Part shown: piece by piece, positions 44,438 to 53,745 of the stretch
How positions within the stretch are numbered: the first letter of the stretch is position 1
Layout: every line of letters begins with the position of its first letter
NCBI RefSeq assembly: GCF_024734895.1
Contig: NZ_CP091430.1
Location: 2,064,501-2,128,500, forward strand
Direction: 5' to 3'
Length of the DNA: 64,000 bases
Source of the DNA: Paenibacillus spongiae
GTDB lineage: Bacteria; Bacillota; Bacilli; Paenibacillales; Paenibacillaceae
The notes under the pieces: generated by a model
The model's database searches: none
Told to the model about the DNA's origin: nothing
Seen by the model: the letters and a program-made list of their open reading frames with translations, nothing else
Translations under genes and position numbers: made by a program

Positions 44438-45007
44438 ATGGAATTATTCGAAGCGATTGCGACAAGAAGATCAGTCGGTAAAGTCAAGGAAGACAGCATC
44501 CCAAAAGAAACGATCGAACAAATATTGGAGGCCGGCACTTGGGCTCCCAACCATCGGCTGACCGAGCCGTGGCGCTTCTTCGTCATGTCAGGGGAAGGAC
44601 GCGGCAAGCTGGGCGATGCCTATTACAGGATCGCGATGGAGGGCGCTGCCTCTCCTGGCTCGGAAGAGAGCGTGGCCGCTGCGGAAGCGGCCAAGAAGAA
44701 GGCGCTGCGCGCTCCCGTTATTATAGCCGTGGCGGCTGTCCCAAGCGACCGTAAAATGGTCATCGAGATCGAAGAATACGGGGCTGTATACGCGGCCGTC
44801 CAGAACATGCTGCTTGCAAGCCATGCTCTTGGGCTCGGCGCGATTTGGCGTACGGGCGAGCCGTGCTATCATCCGATCATGAACGAGGCCTTCGGCTTAA
44901 GGCTGCAGGACCGCGTATTGGGGCTTATCTATTTGGGCAATCCGGAAGGTCCGGCGCCAGCGGGACGCAGGGAAAGCGCTGCTTCCAAGACGGTATGGAT
45001 CGACTAG
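44438..45007 (+). CDS. Nitroreductase family protein
   Basis: A 189-residue FMN-dependent oxidoreductase of the NfsB/YdjA type. The FMN-phosphate site is TRRSVGK, followed by APNHRLTEPWRFFVM, YAAVQNMLLASHALGLGAIWRTG and a C-terminal LGLIYLGNPEG. The family reduces nitroaromatics, quinones or dihydropteridines with NAD(P)H. The ATG at 44438 follows a GTCAGGAG site. It stands alone. Confidence 0.85.
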   Translation: MELFEAIATRRSVGKVKEDSIPKETIEQILEAGTWAPNHRLTEPWRFFVMSGEGRGKLGDAYYRIAMEGAASPGSEESVAAAEAAKKKALRAPVIIAVAAVPSDRKMVIEIEEYGAVYAAVQNMLLASHALGLGAIWRTGEPCYHPIMNEAFGLRLQDRVLGLIYLGNPEGPAPAGRRESAASKTVWID

Positions 45008-45114
45008 CTGCGAGACGCTGGTCGTTACATAATATAAAGGGGCAAGCTCCGAATCCGCTTCCGCCCGCATAGGATGGAACATAAGCCTATTCCATGCGAG
45101 AGGAGCTGCTTGGT

Positions 45115-45195
45115 TTGACGCGGCGAACTTTACTTCTGCTGGTACTCGTCATCTATGTGCTGCTGGTCGTTCTGCTGCTTGCCGCCATGCTGTAA
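45115..45195 (+). CDS. Tiny hydrophobic peptide
   Basis: TTG 45115 follows GAGAGGAG (45100) and encodes 26 residues, TRRTLL followed by a pure Leu/Val membrane helix ending AAML. An in-frame ATG at 45094 would add seven residues but lies ahead of the ribosome site. A strong terminator follows 22 bp later, so it is a small single-gene unit. Its function is unknown; sporulation-linked mini-membrane proteins look similar, and spoVA genes come next. Confidence 0.5.
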   Translation: MTRRTLLLLVLVIYVLLVVLLLAAML

Positions 45196-45216
45196 CATTC
45201 TCTTTTAGAATCACTG

Positions 45217-45257
45217 ACACCCTCACCGTTCATTCCGATCGGGAGGGTGTTTTTTTT
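45217..45257 (+). terminator. Strong intrinsic terminator
   Basis: ACACCCTC (45217-45224) and GAGGGTGT (45243-45250) pair perfectly, with an inner CCG/CGG, then eight T. Confidence 0.85.
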
Positions 45258-45399
45258 GTGAAGCCTTATTATAGAAGGAACGCTTGTCATCCGTTAGGAG
45301 AGAGCGGCCGTTAATTGCAGCATAAGGATTCCCTATTTGACGAATACTTTGAAGAAGCTCCACACTTTTCAAACCTACAAGACAGGAGATGAACAGCCC

Positions 45400-45885
45400 G
45401 TGGCAACGAAATCAGGCGACAAGTACAAAAAAATGACCATGTCTCCGAAAGAATATCAAACGTACGCCAAAAACCGGGAACCGTCCCGTTCGATCTTTAG
45501 AAACTGTGTCCGCGCTTTCTTGGTAGGCGGCATCATTTGCTTGTTAGGACAAGTCATCACCGATTTTTTTGTCTATGCCTTCCATATGAGCAAGACGGAG
45601 GCAGGAAATCCGACGGTCGCGGTCCTGATTCTTATTTCGATCGTGCTTACTTGCTTGGGAGTGTATGACAAAATCGCCCAATGGGCCGGGGCAGGGACAG
45701 CCGTTCCCGTTACGGGCTTCGCCAATTCGATGTGCTCCGCAGCCCTGGAGCACCGCAGCGAAGGGCTTGTGCTCGGTGTAGGCGGGAACATGTTCAAGCT
45801 GGCCGGCTCCGTTATCGTATTCGGCGCCGTGGCGGCATTCTTCGTCGGCATTGTCTACATGGCGCTGGGCCTGGAGGGACATTAA
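45400..45885 (+). CDS. spoVAC: Stage V sporulation protein AC
   Basis: GTG 45400 after CAGGAGATG is favoured; a TTG at 45337 would add 21 residues. The 161-residue membrane protein has the SpoVAC pattern: SPKEYQTYAKNREPSRS at the start, then four helices with VPVTGFANSMCSAALEHRSEG between them. SpoVA proteins form the channel through which dipicolinic acid enters the forespore and leaves during germination. It is first in a spoVAC-spoVAD-spoVAE operon; the smaller spoVAA and spoVAB genes of Bacillus subtilis are missing here. Confidence 0.9.
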   Translation: MATKSGDKYKKMTMSPKEYQTYAKNREPSRSIFRNCVRAFLVGGIICLLGQVITDFFVYAFHMSKTEAGNPTVAVLILISIVLTCLGVYDKIAQWAGAGTAVPVTGFANSMCSAALEHRSEGLVLGVGGNMFKLAGSVIVFGAVAAFFVGIVYMALGLEGH

Positions 45886-45887
45886 CG

Positions 45888-46898
45888 ATGCTGCGGGGTA
45901 ATCAAACATGGTGGTTTGATAGGAGGCCGGTCATCATCGGATCGGCGACGGTCGTCGGGCCGGATGAAGGGGAGGGCCCGCTTGCTGCGGATTTCGATCT
46001 CGTACATCCCGAGCTGGATATCCAGCAGAAGAGCTGGGAGAAGGCGGAGCGCCTGCTGCTGGAACAAGCGTCCGATTTCGCGCTGAAGCATGCGAAAGTT
46101 AGCAAGCAGCAGCTTCAATTCTATGTCGGCGGGGACCTCATGAACCAGATCATTAGCAATACCTTCGCCGCCAGAACGATCGGAGCGCCCTATCTCGGCG
46201 TATTCGGGGCATGCTCCACGTCCATGGAATCGCTCGCAATCGCTTCGCTCATCGTCAATTCCGGCTCCGGGCAGTATGTGCTGGCCGGTACGTGCAGCCA
46301 TAACTGCACGGCGGAGAAGCAGTTTCGCTACCCGACGGAATACGGTTCGCAGAAGCCTCCGACAGCGCAGTATACCGTTACGGGGGCGGGAGCCGCAGTC
46401 GTGGCAGCCGAAGGCGTCGGTCCCGTCGTAACCAGCGCTACGATCGGCAAGATCGTCGATCTTGGCATCAAGGATCCGTTCAATATGGGAGCTGCGATGG
46501 CCCCGGCTGCTGTGGACACCATCCAAGCCCATTTCAACGATACGGGCCGGGAGCCGAAGGATTACGATCTCATCGTAACGGGCGACCTCGCGAGCGTCGG
46601 ACACGATATTGCCAAGGATCTGCTCACGCGTGACGGCGTACCGATGGAGCATACCGTATTCAACGATTGCGGCTTAATGGTTTACGATGTCGACCGTCAG
46701 AAGGTGCAGGCGGGAGGCAGCGGCTGCGGCTGCTCTGCGGTCGTTACATACGGTCATCTGCTCAAACGGCTGAGGCAGGGTGAGCTTAAACGGATTCTTG
46801 TCGTCGCCACCGGCGCGCTGCTCTCTCCGCTCTCTTATCAGCAGGGCGAGAGCATTCCCTGCATCGCGCATGCCGTGTCGATTGAGAGCCAACATTAA
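45888..46898 (+). CDS. spoVAD: Stage V sporulation protein AD
   Basis: ATG 45888, two bases after the spoVAC stop, with GGAGGGAC before it. The 336-residue soluble protein has a thiolase-like fold, with FGACSTSMES around the usual active-site Cys region, and SGCGCSAVVTYGHLL near the end. SpoVAD binds dipicolinic acid on the channel. The long open frame before 45888 is a shadow of spoVAC. Confidence 0.9.
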   Translation: MLRGNQTWWFDRRPVIIGSATVVGPDEGEGPLAADFDLVHPELDIQQKSWEKAERLLLEQASDFALKHAKVSKQQLQFYVGGDLMNQIISNTFAARTIGAPYLGVFGACSTSMESLAIASLIVNSGSGQYVLAGTCSHNCTAEKQFRYPTEYGSQKPPTAQYTVTGAGAAVVAAEGVGPVVTSATIGKIVDLGIKDPFNMGAAMAPAAVDTIQAHFNDTGREPKDYDLIVTGDLASVGHDIAKDLLTRDGVPMEHTVFNDCGLMVYDVDRQKVQAGGSGCGCSAVVTYGHLLKRLRQGELKRILVVATGALLSPLSYQQGESIPCIAHAVSIESQH

Positions 46899-46921
46899 AT
46901 GGAAGAAGGAGGGCGCGCCGT

Positions 46922-47272
46922 ATGCATTTTGTTTGGGCTTTTATTATCGGAGGGGCCATATGTGTGATCGGCCAACTCATGTTTGACGTCGTGAAGCTGA
47001 CGCCTGCTCATACGATGGCGGCTCTAGTCGTGACGGGGGCGATCGTGGACGGCGTCGGATTGTATGAGCCGCTCGTCGATTTTGCCGGCGCGGGGGCGAC
47101 GGTGCCAATTACAAGCTTCGGGAACGCACTGGTGCACGGGGCGCTCACCGAATATTATCGCGACGGGTGGATCGGTGTCATTACGGGCATCTTCGATCTG
47201 ACGAGCGCGGGCATCTCGGCAGCGATCATATTCTCGTTTCTGGCCGCTCTCGTGGTCAGGCCAAAAGGGTAG
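46922..47272 (+). CDS. spoVAE: Stage V sporulation protein AE (SpoVAEb type)
   Basis: A 116-residue membrane protein after AAGAAGGAGG, 23 bp behind spoVAD. It has four hydrophobic segments and the motif ATVPITSFGNALVHGALTEY, which parallels the SpoVAC signature. It completes the core dipicolinate channel. A terminator with a T-run follows. Confidence 0.9.
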   Translation: MHFVWAFIIGGAICVIGQLMFDVVKLTPAHTMAALVVTGAIVDGVGLYEPLVDFAGAGATVPITSFGNALVHGALTEYYRDGWIGVITGIFDLTSAGISAAIIFSFLAALVVRPKG

Positions 47273-47314
47273 CGGAGGCCTGATCAGGAATGGAATCGAT
47301 CGAAATGAACAAAA

Positions 47315-47350
47315 TTGGGAAATCCACTGTAGGATTTTCCAATTTTTTTT
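47315..47350 (+). terminator. Terminator of the spoVA operon
   Basis: TTGGGAAATCC (47315-47325) pairs with GGATTTTCCAA (47332-47342) with one G-U pair, then eight T. Confidence 0.85.
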
Positions 47351-47376
47351 ATTCTGTTGTCTGCTATACGGTAGGG

Positions 47377-47396
47377 AGTATTTTCTGTAAAATACT
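47377..47396 (+). promoter_or_regulatory. Perfect 8-bp dyad before the MoxR operon
   Basis: AGTATTTT-CTGT-AAAATACT, 40 bp ahead of the MoxR start. It could be an operator at the promoter or a small mRNA hairpin. Confidence 0.35.
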
Positions 47397-47435
47397 AGTA
47401 TGCTGTCATATATCTATCTTCCGGGAGGTTGTACC

Positions 47436-48392
47436 ATGGAAAATCGTAATGTCGATTATACGCTATGCAGCGCAATTCGCAGCAATTTGGAACGATGTAT
47501 CCTCGGAAAAAGGATCGAAATAGAACGTTTGTTAACCGCCCTTCTGGCGGGTGGACATGTCCTGCTCGAAGATGTGCCCGGCACGGGCAAAACGCAGCTC
47601 GTGAAGGCGCTGGCCAGAACAATCGGCGGACAGTTCCGCCGGGTACAGTGCAACCCGGATCTGCTGCCGACGGATATAACGGGTGTCGCAATCTATCATC
47701 CGAAGGATGAGACGTTCGTCTATCGCCCGGGTCCGGTTATGACCAATCTGCTTCTCGTCGACGAGATCAACCGCGCCACGACCAAGACGCAATCCGCGCT
47801 GCTCGAAGCGATGGAGGAACGGCATGTTACGGTGGATGGAGACTCCTATGAGCTTCCGCAGCCTTTTATATTAATCGCCACCCAGAATCCGATAGAGTTC
47901 GAGGGAACGTATACGCTTCCGGAAGCGCAGCTCGACCGGTTTATGATGAAGCTCACGCTCGGCTATCCCGATGCCGCGACAGAGCGCCAGATGGTTCTTG
48001 CGCCGGATTCCTCCTCGCCGGCAGACAAGCTGCTGCCGGTTGCCGATATTGAACAGGTGGCGAAGCTGATGCAGGCGGTTCGAAGCGTGCATGTCGACGA
48101 GGCGGTCGGCGATTATTTAATCCGGCTAGTCCGCGCAACACGGGAACACAGCAGCGTTCTGCTGGGCGCAAGCCCGCGCGCGGCTATATCGCTCATGGCC
48201 GCCGCCAAAGCGAATGCCTTTCTCCATGAACGGGATTATGTCATCCCGGACGATATCAAGGGATTGATCCAAGCGGTCTTGTCGCATCGGATGGTGCTGC
48301 ATACCGAAGCGCGGATGAACGGCTCGACGGCAGAGGATGTTATCGATACGATCGTCCGGCAGACGAACGTTCCAGTCCGGTTGGAGCGTTAG
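47436..48392 (+). CDS. MoxR family AAA+ ATPase
   Basis: ATG 47436 follows GGGAGG. The 318-residue protein has Walker A (EDVPGTGKTQ), Walker B (LLLVDEINRA), the MoxR-type TKTQSALLEAMEE segment and sensor regions (ATQNPIEFEGTYTLPEAQLDRF). MoxR proteins act as chaperones for assembling or activating neighbouring proteins. It is first of a three-gene unit with a DUF58 protein and a membrane transglutaminase, a very common bacterial set. Confidence 0.9.
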   Translation: MENRNVDYTLCSAIRSNLERCILGKRIEIERLLTALLAGGHVLLEDVPGTGKTQLVKALARTIGGQFRRVQCNPDLLPTDITGVAIYHPKDETFVYRPGPVMTNLLLVDEINRATTKTQSALLEAMEERHVTVDGDSYELPQPFILIATQNPIEFEGTYTLPEAQLDRFMMKLTLGYPDAATERQMVLAPDSSSPADKLLPVADIEQVAKLMQAVRSVHVDEAVGDYLIRLVRATREHSSVLLGASPRAAISLMAAAKANAFLHERDYVIPDDIKGLIQAVLSHRMVLHTEARMNGSTAEDVIDTIVRQTNVPVRLER

Positions 48393-48396
48393 CGCG

Positions 48397-49650
48397 ATGT
48401 TTACGGCAGACAGAACGATGATGCGCTGGAGGGTCATCGGCATGGTGTATGCCATTTCCCTGCTGTTCCTGTTGTTTCAAGGCGGGAAGACGTCCTTGAT
48501 GCTCTTCTGCATATTTAATGTGCTGCTGATCTATCTTGTCCTCGGCCGGTGGAGCGGTATCGGCAGAGTGGAAGGAACAAGGCGGTTGTCCTACGGAGCG
48601 GGACCGGCTTCATTGGAGAAATCGCTTACGGCGGGAGCGCGGCTCGACGTGAAGGTAGCGGTTCATATACCGGGAATGTGGCCGATTCCCTATGTTCTTG
48701 TCCGCGACCGCATTATTCGTCAGAACGGCAGCGAGCTTCCGTTCGAGGCCTCGTTCGTTCCGAGCTACCGGAGAAACGGCGAAATCTCATATACGACACC
48801 GCCGCTGGAGCGGGGCGTATATCGGTTCGCGCCGACATCCTGCTCGACTCGCGATATCTTCGGGCTGTTTGAGCATTCGGGCACGTTCGAGCATCAGGAG
48901 CCATTCAGCGTCTATCCGCAGACGATTCCGATCCGGCAGTGGAGCCAGCTGAGGCTGGGCGTCAAGGGCCCTTATTCGACCTCCGCCACGCAGCGGGCGG
49001 CGAAGGAAACGACCCAAATCAATGGCGTAAGAGAATATATTTACGGCGACCGGCTGTCCCGCATTCATTGGAATGCCACAGCGAGAACCGGTCAATGGAA
49101 ATCCAAGGAATTCGAACGGGAATCGCTGCCGCGAACGATCTTCGTGCTGGACCGCTACAGCGGCGCCTATGAGCGTCAGGAGCAGTTCGAGCTGGCCGTC
49201 TCTTCCGCAGCATCGCTGGCGCAGTTTGCCTTCCGGCGGTCCACCTCGATCGGACTCTTGTCGGTCGGAGACAAGAAGGAAGGCTTCGCGCCTCAGGCGG
49301 CACAGGACCAGCTGGAGCTGATGATGAACCATCTGGTTCGCGTCCAGTCTGATGGCAGCATGCCGCTTTACCGCATGCTGAGACAGTCGGAGGCGATGCT
49401 TCCCTATGGTTCGTTCGTTGTGATTCTCAGCCCGCAAGGAGGCGAAGAAGCCGTACGCTCGATGGAATGGCTGTCCCGCAGAGGCGTTGTTCCGCTTCTT
49501 ATTCATATGAAGGGATCCGGGGATCTGATGTTCGGCACGGACCGCTCCGGATCAGAGTGGCTAAGGCTGCTGCGCCGCGGAGGGTTCACGGTATACTCGA
49601 TCGGAAGCTTGCAGGAGCTTCCTGCGGCGCTGGAAGGAGGGGGCTCATGA
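48397..49650 (+). CDS. DUF58 domain-containing protein
   Basis: ATG 48397, five bases after the MoxR stop. The 417-residue protein has two N-terminal membrane helices (VIGMVYAISLLFLLFQGGKTSL, FCIFNVLLIYLVLG), a beta-rich part and the DUF58 signature (REYIYGDRLSRIHWNATARTG) ahead of a von Willebrand-A-like segment (TIFVLDRYSGAYERQEQFE). Its role is linked to MoxR through constant gene order; the biochemical function is unknown. The stop overlaps the next start. Confidence 0.85.
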   Translation: MFTADRTMMRWRVIGMVYAISLLFLLFQGGKTSLMLFCIFNVLLIYLVLGRWSGIGRVEGTRRLSYGAGPASLEKSLTAGARLDVKVAVHIPGMWPIPYVLVRDRIIRQNGSELPFEASFVPSYRRNGEISYTTPPLERGVYRFAPTSCSTRDIFGLFEHSGTFEHQEPFSVYPQTIPIRQWSQLRLGVKGPYSTSATQRAAKETTQINGVREYIYGDRLSRIHWNATARTGQWKSKEFERESLPRTIFVLDRYSGAYERQEQFELAVSSAASLAQFAFRRSTSIGLLSVGDKKEGFAPQAAQDQLELMMNHLVRVQSDGSMPLYRMLRQSEAMLPYGSFVVILSPQGGEEAVRSMEWLSRRGVVPLLIHMKGSGDLMFGTDRSGSEWLRLLRRGGFTVYSIGSLQELPAALEGGGS

Positions 49651-51872
49651 TGGAAGGTTCCCGCTTGGGCTTACTTGGCGACTGGTACCACAAAATATCG
49701 GCCGTATTCGCATCACTCCTTATCTTGATCTGGATTCGTTGTTTGTACGATTACTGGTGGGAATCGACGTTTACTATCGTTCATGCCGTTCTGATCTCGA
49801 CCACATTGCTGATGGTCGCCATGCCTTGGAAGAAGATTTCCGCTGCACTGCAGCTTATCGCTCTTATTACAATTAATATTATCTATACGGACTTTAGCTG
49901 GGTCCCCCCCGTTACCGACCGGAATACATTCGAAGAATGGCGGGAGTGGGGCAGCATCCAGATGGAACAGCTGACTCCATATATCTGGATCAGCTTGGGC
50001 GTATGGCTAGTCATTCAGGCGGCAGTCCTTCTTCGCAGCAAAAGAGCGGCTATTATTATGTTCGTCTCCGCGGCGCTGCTGTCCCTTGCGGTGGCGGACT
50101 CGCTGCTGACGCCGATCTATTTGTGGGAAGAAATCGCGGGTATCGTATTTGTAGGACTGGGCTGGCTGGTGGCCAGCCACTTCGCCGGCTTCAAGCAGAA
50201 GCATCCGGAGAGCTGGCGTCATCTGCTTGAATATCCGCTCAGCTTATTCCTTCCTGTGCTGCTCATCATAGCTCTTGTTATGGGGGCGGGCTTGTTCGTA
50301 CCGTCCATCGATCCGATTCTGAAGGATCCTTATACCGTATGGAAGGAATCGCGCGGAGAGACGGTTCCTTCGTATATCGGCAGCAAGATCGGCACCGAAA
50401 CCGTTGCCCCGAAGAATGCGGGCGACAGCCGCTCCGGTTACAGCCGCAACGACGAGACGCTGGGCAATGGCTTCACCTTCGATTACTCGCCGGTCATGAC
50501 GGTGACGACGAACAGGCGAAGCTACTGGCGGGGAGAGACGAAGGCGCTGTATAACGGTGCCGGCTGGGAAGATAGCAGAGCCGAGCTGCGGGAACAGGCG
50601 GTTACGTCCATTTCCCCTGGGCAAGCGCTGCCTCACGGCGCGGACCGGTCCGCTGCCGGGACCGTGAAGGTGGAACAGACCTTCACGATGCTGCGCAAAG
50701 ACCGTTATCCGGTTCTATTCGGTGCAGGACCCATTTCATCGATCGTCTACATGGGAGAGATCGACAAGCCGTTCCCGCCGATGAGATGGCTGCCGCAATC
50801 CTGGGAGCTGCGGCTGCCCAAGAGCGAATCGGCCGGCTATCCGGAGACCTATTCCATCGTATCGGATACAGCGGTTCTAGATGAAGAGGCGCTCCGCAAG
50901 ATTCCGATTGCCGGTCTCGGCGATAGCCTGGATTCGATTTACTTGCAGCTTCCGGACGAACTGCCGGAACGCGTGCGCGAGCTTGCCGCAGATATTACGT
51001 CGGAGGCAAGCACGCCGTACGATAAGGTTAGGGCGATCGAACGCTATCTGCAGACGAATTTCACGTACAATAATAAGCCGGATCTATCCGTCCGGGCGAG
51101 CACCGATTTCGTGGATGCTTTTCTTTTCGAAATGCAGGAAGGGTATTGCGATTACTACTCGACCGCGATGGCCGTTCTCACGCGCTCGATCGGCATTCCG
51201 TCCCGGTGGGTGAAAGGGTATGCGCCGGGATCGCTGCCGATGGATTCCGAATTTGCGCGCCCGCAAGGACCGGACGGCATGATGAACATGAACCCTGACG
51301 GTTCCGGGACGTATACCGTCCGCAATGCGGATGCGCATTCCTGGGTAGAGGTGTATTTTGAAGGCTACGGATGGCTGCCTTTCGAGCCTACCGCAGGATT
51401 TACCTTCCCTTATGCTTTGCCAAGCAACGAGCCGGCCGATCTCCCGGAAGTCGATACCGAAACGGCTCCTGCGCAGACGAAAGTCGAGGAGGAAGGCTTC
51501 AAGGTACCGGGCTGGTCGATCGCTGCCGCCATCGTTCTCCTGCTCGGCGCAATCGCAGCGCTGCGCTACCGTTCCATACGTGCTGCCTGGAAACAATACC
51601 GGGACCGCGCGAGAACGGCCAACGAGCGTGTCGTGAAAGACACGGAGCGGCTGATCAGACACTGCCGGCGTAAAGGGCTTGACCGCGACGAGCATGAAAC
51701 CGTTCGCGAAACGATGTCCCGCTGGTCAGGCAGATTAACGTTTCTTCAGACTGATTTTCGCGCGATCCAGCAGACGTTCGAGAAGGCGATGTACAGCAGC
51801 CAGATCATCACGGAGGATGAAATTGCCGCATTCGAAGCTCATGTCCGCTCGGTTCGCGAGAAGCTGACTTAG
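49647..51872 (+). CDS. Membrane-anchored transglutaminase-like protein (TgpA/YebA type)
   Basis: ATG 49647 overlaps the DUF58 stop and follows GGAAGGAGG. The 741-residue protein has six or so N-terminal helices, a large external domain with a transglutaminase core, one more helix (WSIAAAIVLLLGAIAALRY) and a cytoplasmic DUF4129-like tail. The catalytic Cys501 lies in EGYCDYYSTA and His564 in NADAHSWVEVYF; the third position is Glu in WLPFEPTAGF where many transglutaminases have Asp. Likely role: protein cross-linking or proteolysis at the cell surface. Confidence 0.85.
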   Translation: MMEGSRLGLLGDWYHKISAVFASLLILIWIRCLYDYWWESTFTIVHAVLISTTLLMVAMPWKKISAALQLIALITINIIYTDFSWVPPVTDRNTFEEWREWGSIQMEQLTPYIWISLGVWLVIQAAVLLRSKRAAIIMFVSAALLSLAVADSLLTPIYLWEEIAGIVFVGLGWLVASHFAGFKQKHPESWRHLLEYPLSLFLPVLLIIALVMGAGLFVPSIDPILKDPYTVWKESRGETVPSYIGSKIGTETVAPKNAGDSRSGYSRNDETLGNGFTFDYSPVMTVTTNRRSYWRGETKALYNGAGWEDSRAELREQAVTSISPGQALPHGADRSAAGTVKVEQTFTMLRKDRYPVLFGAGPISSIVYMGEIDKPFPPMRWLPQSWELRLPKSESAGYPETYSIVSDTAVLDEEALRKIPIAGLGDSLDSIYLQLPDELPERVRELAADITSEASTPYDKVRAIERYLQTNFTYNNKPDLSVRASTDFVDAFLFEMQEGYCDYYSTAMAVLTRSIGIPSRWVKGYAPGSLPMDSEFARPQGPDGMMNMNPDGSGTYTVRNADAHSWVEVYFEGYGWLPFEPTAGFTFPYALPSNEPADLPEVDTETAPAQTKVEEEGFKVPGWSIAAAIVLLLGAIAALRYRSIRAAWKQYRDRARTANERVVKDTERLIRHCRRKGLDRDEHETVRETMSRWSGRLTFLQTDFRAIQQTFEKAMYSSQIITEDEIAAFEAHVRSVREKLT

Positions 51873-51876
51873 CGCA

Positions 51877-51920
51877 AGAAACCTGGAAGGGGGTAATAAC
51901 GCCCTTCCGGTTTCTTTTTT
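51877..51920 (+). terminator. Terminator of the MoxR operon
   Basis: AGAAACCTGGAAGGG (from 51877) pairs with CCCTTCCGGTTTCT (to 51914) with one bulge, then seven T. Confidence 0.85.
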
Positions 51921-52006
51921 TACGAGTCGGGAATGAAGTTTTGATGCAAGGCGCGGCGCAGCATAACATCCGGCTTGGATACGAATTGGTGCGGCGAGAC
52001 TAGCCT

Positions 52007-52036
52007 TTGCATGGAATTCCCTTTGTATGGTATAGT
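52007..52036 (+). promoter_or_regulatory. Sigma-A promoter of the yqeG-yqeH-aroE operon
   Basis: TTGCAT (52007-52012), 18 bp, TATAGT (52031-52036) with an extended TG before it. The yqeG start is 34 bp downstream. Confidence 0.6.
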
Positions 52037-52069
52037 TTCGATGATAGCGATAGCAGGGGAGTCGAAACC

Positions 52070-52594
52070 ATGTTTGAACGGCTGTTGCCGCATATGCGCG
52101 TCAATACCATATACGATATTGATTTGAATGCCCTCAAAGAACGCGGCATGAGAGGCATCATTACGGATCTGGATAATACGCTCGTCGGCGCCAAGGTAAA
52201 GCTTGCCACGCCGGAGCTTGTCGAATGGCTTAATGTTGTCAGGGATTTGGGATTCAAGGTCGTCATTGTCTCGAACAATAACCGGACGCGCGTGTCCGCG
52301 TTTGCGGAGCCGCTCAACATTCCTTATATTCACGCGGCCCGCAAGCCGGCTAACAAAGCGTTCAAGGGAGCGATTGCCGTACTCGATTTGCCGGCTGAAC
52401 AGACGGCTGTCATCGGAGATCAGATGATGACGGATGTGTTGGGCGGACGGAGAATGGGGCTTCATACGATTCTGGTCAGTCCGATCTCGCCAGGCGATGA
52501 AGGCATCATGACCCGTTTCAACCGCAGACTGGAAAAAATCGCCCTATCCCGCCTTCGCAAAAAAGGGCTATGGCCCGAGGAGGATCGCAAGTGA
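52070..52594 (+). CDS. yqeG: YqeG family HAD IIIA-type phosphatase
   Basis: ATG 52070 after GGGGAG. The 174-residue protein carries the HAD motif I in ITDLDNTLVG (Asp nucleophile and second Asp), motif II in VIVSNNN and motif III/IV in AVIGDQMMTDVLGG. The family is thought to act on a phosphorylated metabolite; the substrate is not established. It opens the yqeG-yqeH-aroE-yhbY series known from Bacillus. The stop overlaps the next GTG start. Confidence 0.9.
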   Translation: MFERLLPHMRVNTIYDIDLNALKERGMRGIITDLDNTLVGAKVKLATPELVEWLNVVRDLGFKVVIVSNNNRTRVSAFAEPLNIPYIHAARKPANKAFKGAIAVLDLPAEQTAVIGDQMMTDVLGGRRMGLHTILVSPISPGDEGIMTRFNRRLEKIALSRLRKKGLWPEEDRK

Positions 52595-53712
52595 CGAAAC
52601 AGCAACAAGAGCAAGGCGCATGCGCCGGCTGCGGCATTCGGCTGCAGTCGGAATCGACGGATAAGCCGGGTTTTATCCCGGCGGCCGCGATCAATAAGGA
52701 ACCCGCAATATGCCAGCGCTGCTTCCGCATTAAGAACTATAATGAAGCGGCTTCGGTCGCAATCGATCATGACGATTTCTTGAGGCTGCTCGGCGGTATT
52801 GCCGCTACGGACAGCCTTGTTGTGCATATCGTCGATTTATTCGATTTCGAAGGCAGCCTCATCTCCGGCTTGCAGCGGTTTGTCGGCAACAATCCGGTGC
52901 TGCTTGTCGTCAACAAGGTCGACTTGCTGCCTAAAGGCGCGAACCAGAACAGACTGCGCAATTGGGTGCAGAAGCAGGCCAAATCGCAAGGGCTGCGTAC
53001 CGTTGACGTCGTGCTGTGCAGCGCGAAGAAGAACATCGGCTTCGATCGCGTCATTGAAGCGATCGAAGTACACAGAGGCAATCGGGACGTATACGTCGTA
53101 GGCGCAACGAATGTGGGCAAATCGACGTTAATTAACCGGTTAATCCGCGATTACAGCGATTTGGAGCGGGAGCTGACTACCTCGCGATATCCGGGAACGA
53201 CGCTGGATGCGGTTCATATCCCGCTCGATGACGGGAATGCGATTATCGATACGCCGGGGATCGTCTATCCGCACCGGATGACCGAAATCGTTCCCCGCGG
53301 CGTTCTTCAGGCTCTATTGCCGGAGAAAGAGATCAAACCGCTCGTGTATCAGCTGAACGCCCAGCAAACGCTGTTCGTCGGCGCGCTGGCCAGGTTCGAT
53401 TTTGTTGAAGGCGACCGGCAGTCCTTTACGCTGTATATTTCCGGCGGATTGACCGTTCACCGGACGAAGCTGGAGCGGGCAGATGAGCTCTATGCCGATC
53501 ATAAGGGCGAGCTGCTGTCCCCGCCGAATAAGGAGCAGCTCGAGGAAATTCCGGCTTGGACGCGCCACCGGCTGACGATTCGGCGAGGTACGGAAACCGA
53601 TATATTCATATCCGGACTGGGCTGGATTCATGCAAACGGGATGAACGGCGCACTGGTAGACGTCTACGCGCCGAAGGGCATACGCGTATTGATGCGCGAT
53701 GCGCTGATCTGA
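52591..53712 (+). CDS. yqeH: Ribosome biogenesis GTPase YqeH
   Basis: Start GTG 52591 after GAGGAGG, overlapping yqeG by four bases. The 373-residue protein begins with a zinc finger (CAGCG and CQRCF). A circularly permuted GTPase follows in the order G4 NKVD, G5 CSAKK, G1 GATNVGKSTLIN, G3 DTPG. YqeH is needed for assembly of the 30S subunit and 16S rRNA maturation. Confidence 0.95.
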   Translation: MTKQQQEQGACAGCGIRLQSESTDKPGFIPAAAINKEPAICQRCFRIKNYNEAASVAIDHDDFLRLLGGIAATDSLVVHIVDLFDFEGSLISGLQRFVGNNPVLLVVNKVDLLPKGANQNRLRNWVQKQAKSQGLRTVDVVLCSAKKNIGFDRVIEAIEVHRGNRDVYVVGATNVGKSTLINRLIRDYSDLERELTTSRYPGTTLDAVHIPLDDGNAIIDTPGIVYPHRMTEIVPRGVLQALLPEKEIKPLVYQLNAQQTLFVGALARFDFVEGDRQSFTLYISGGLTVHRTKLERADELYADHKGELLSPPNKEQLEEIPAWTRHRLTIRRGTETDIFISGLGWIHANGMNGALVDVYAPKGIRVLMRDALI

Positions 53713-53745
53713 GCGAGCGTTTGTTCGTAGGGGAGAGTGACGGAT

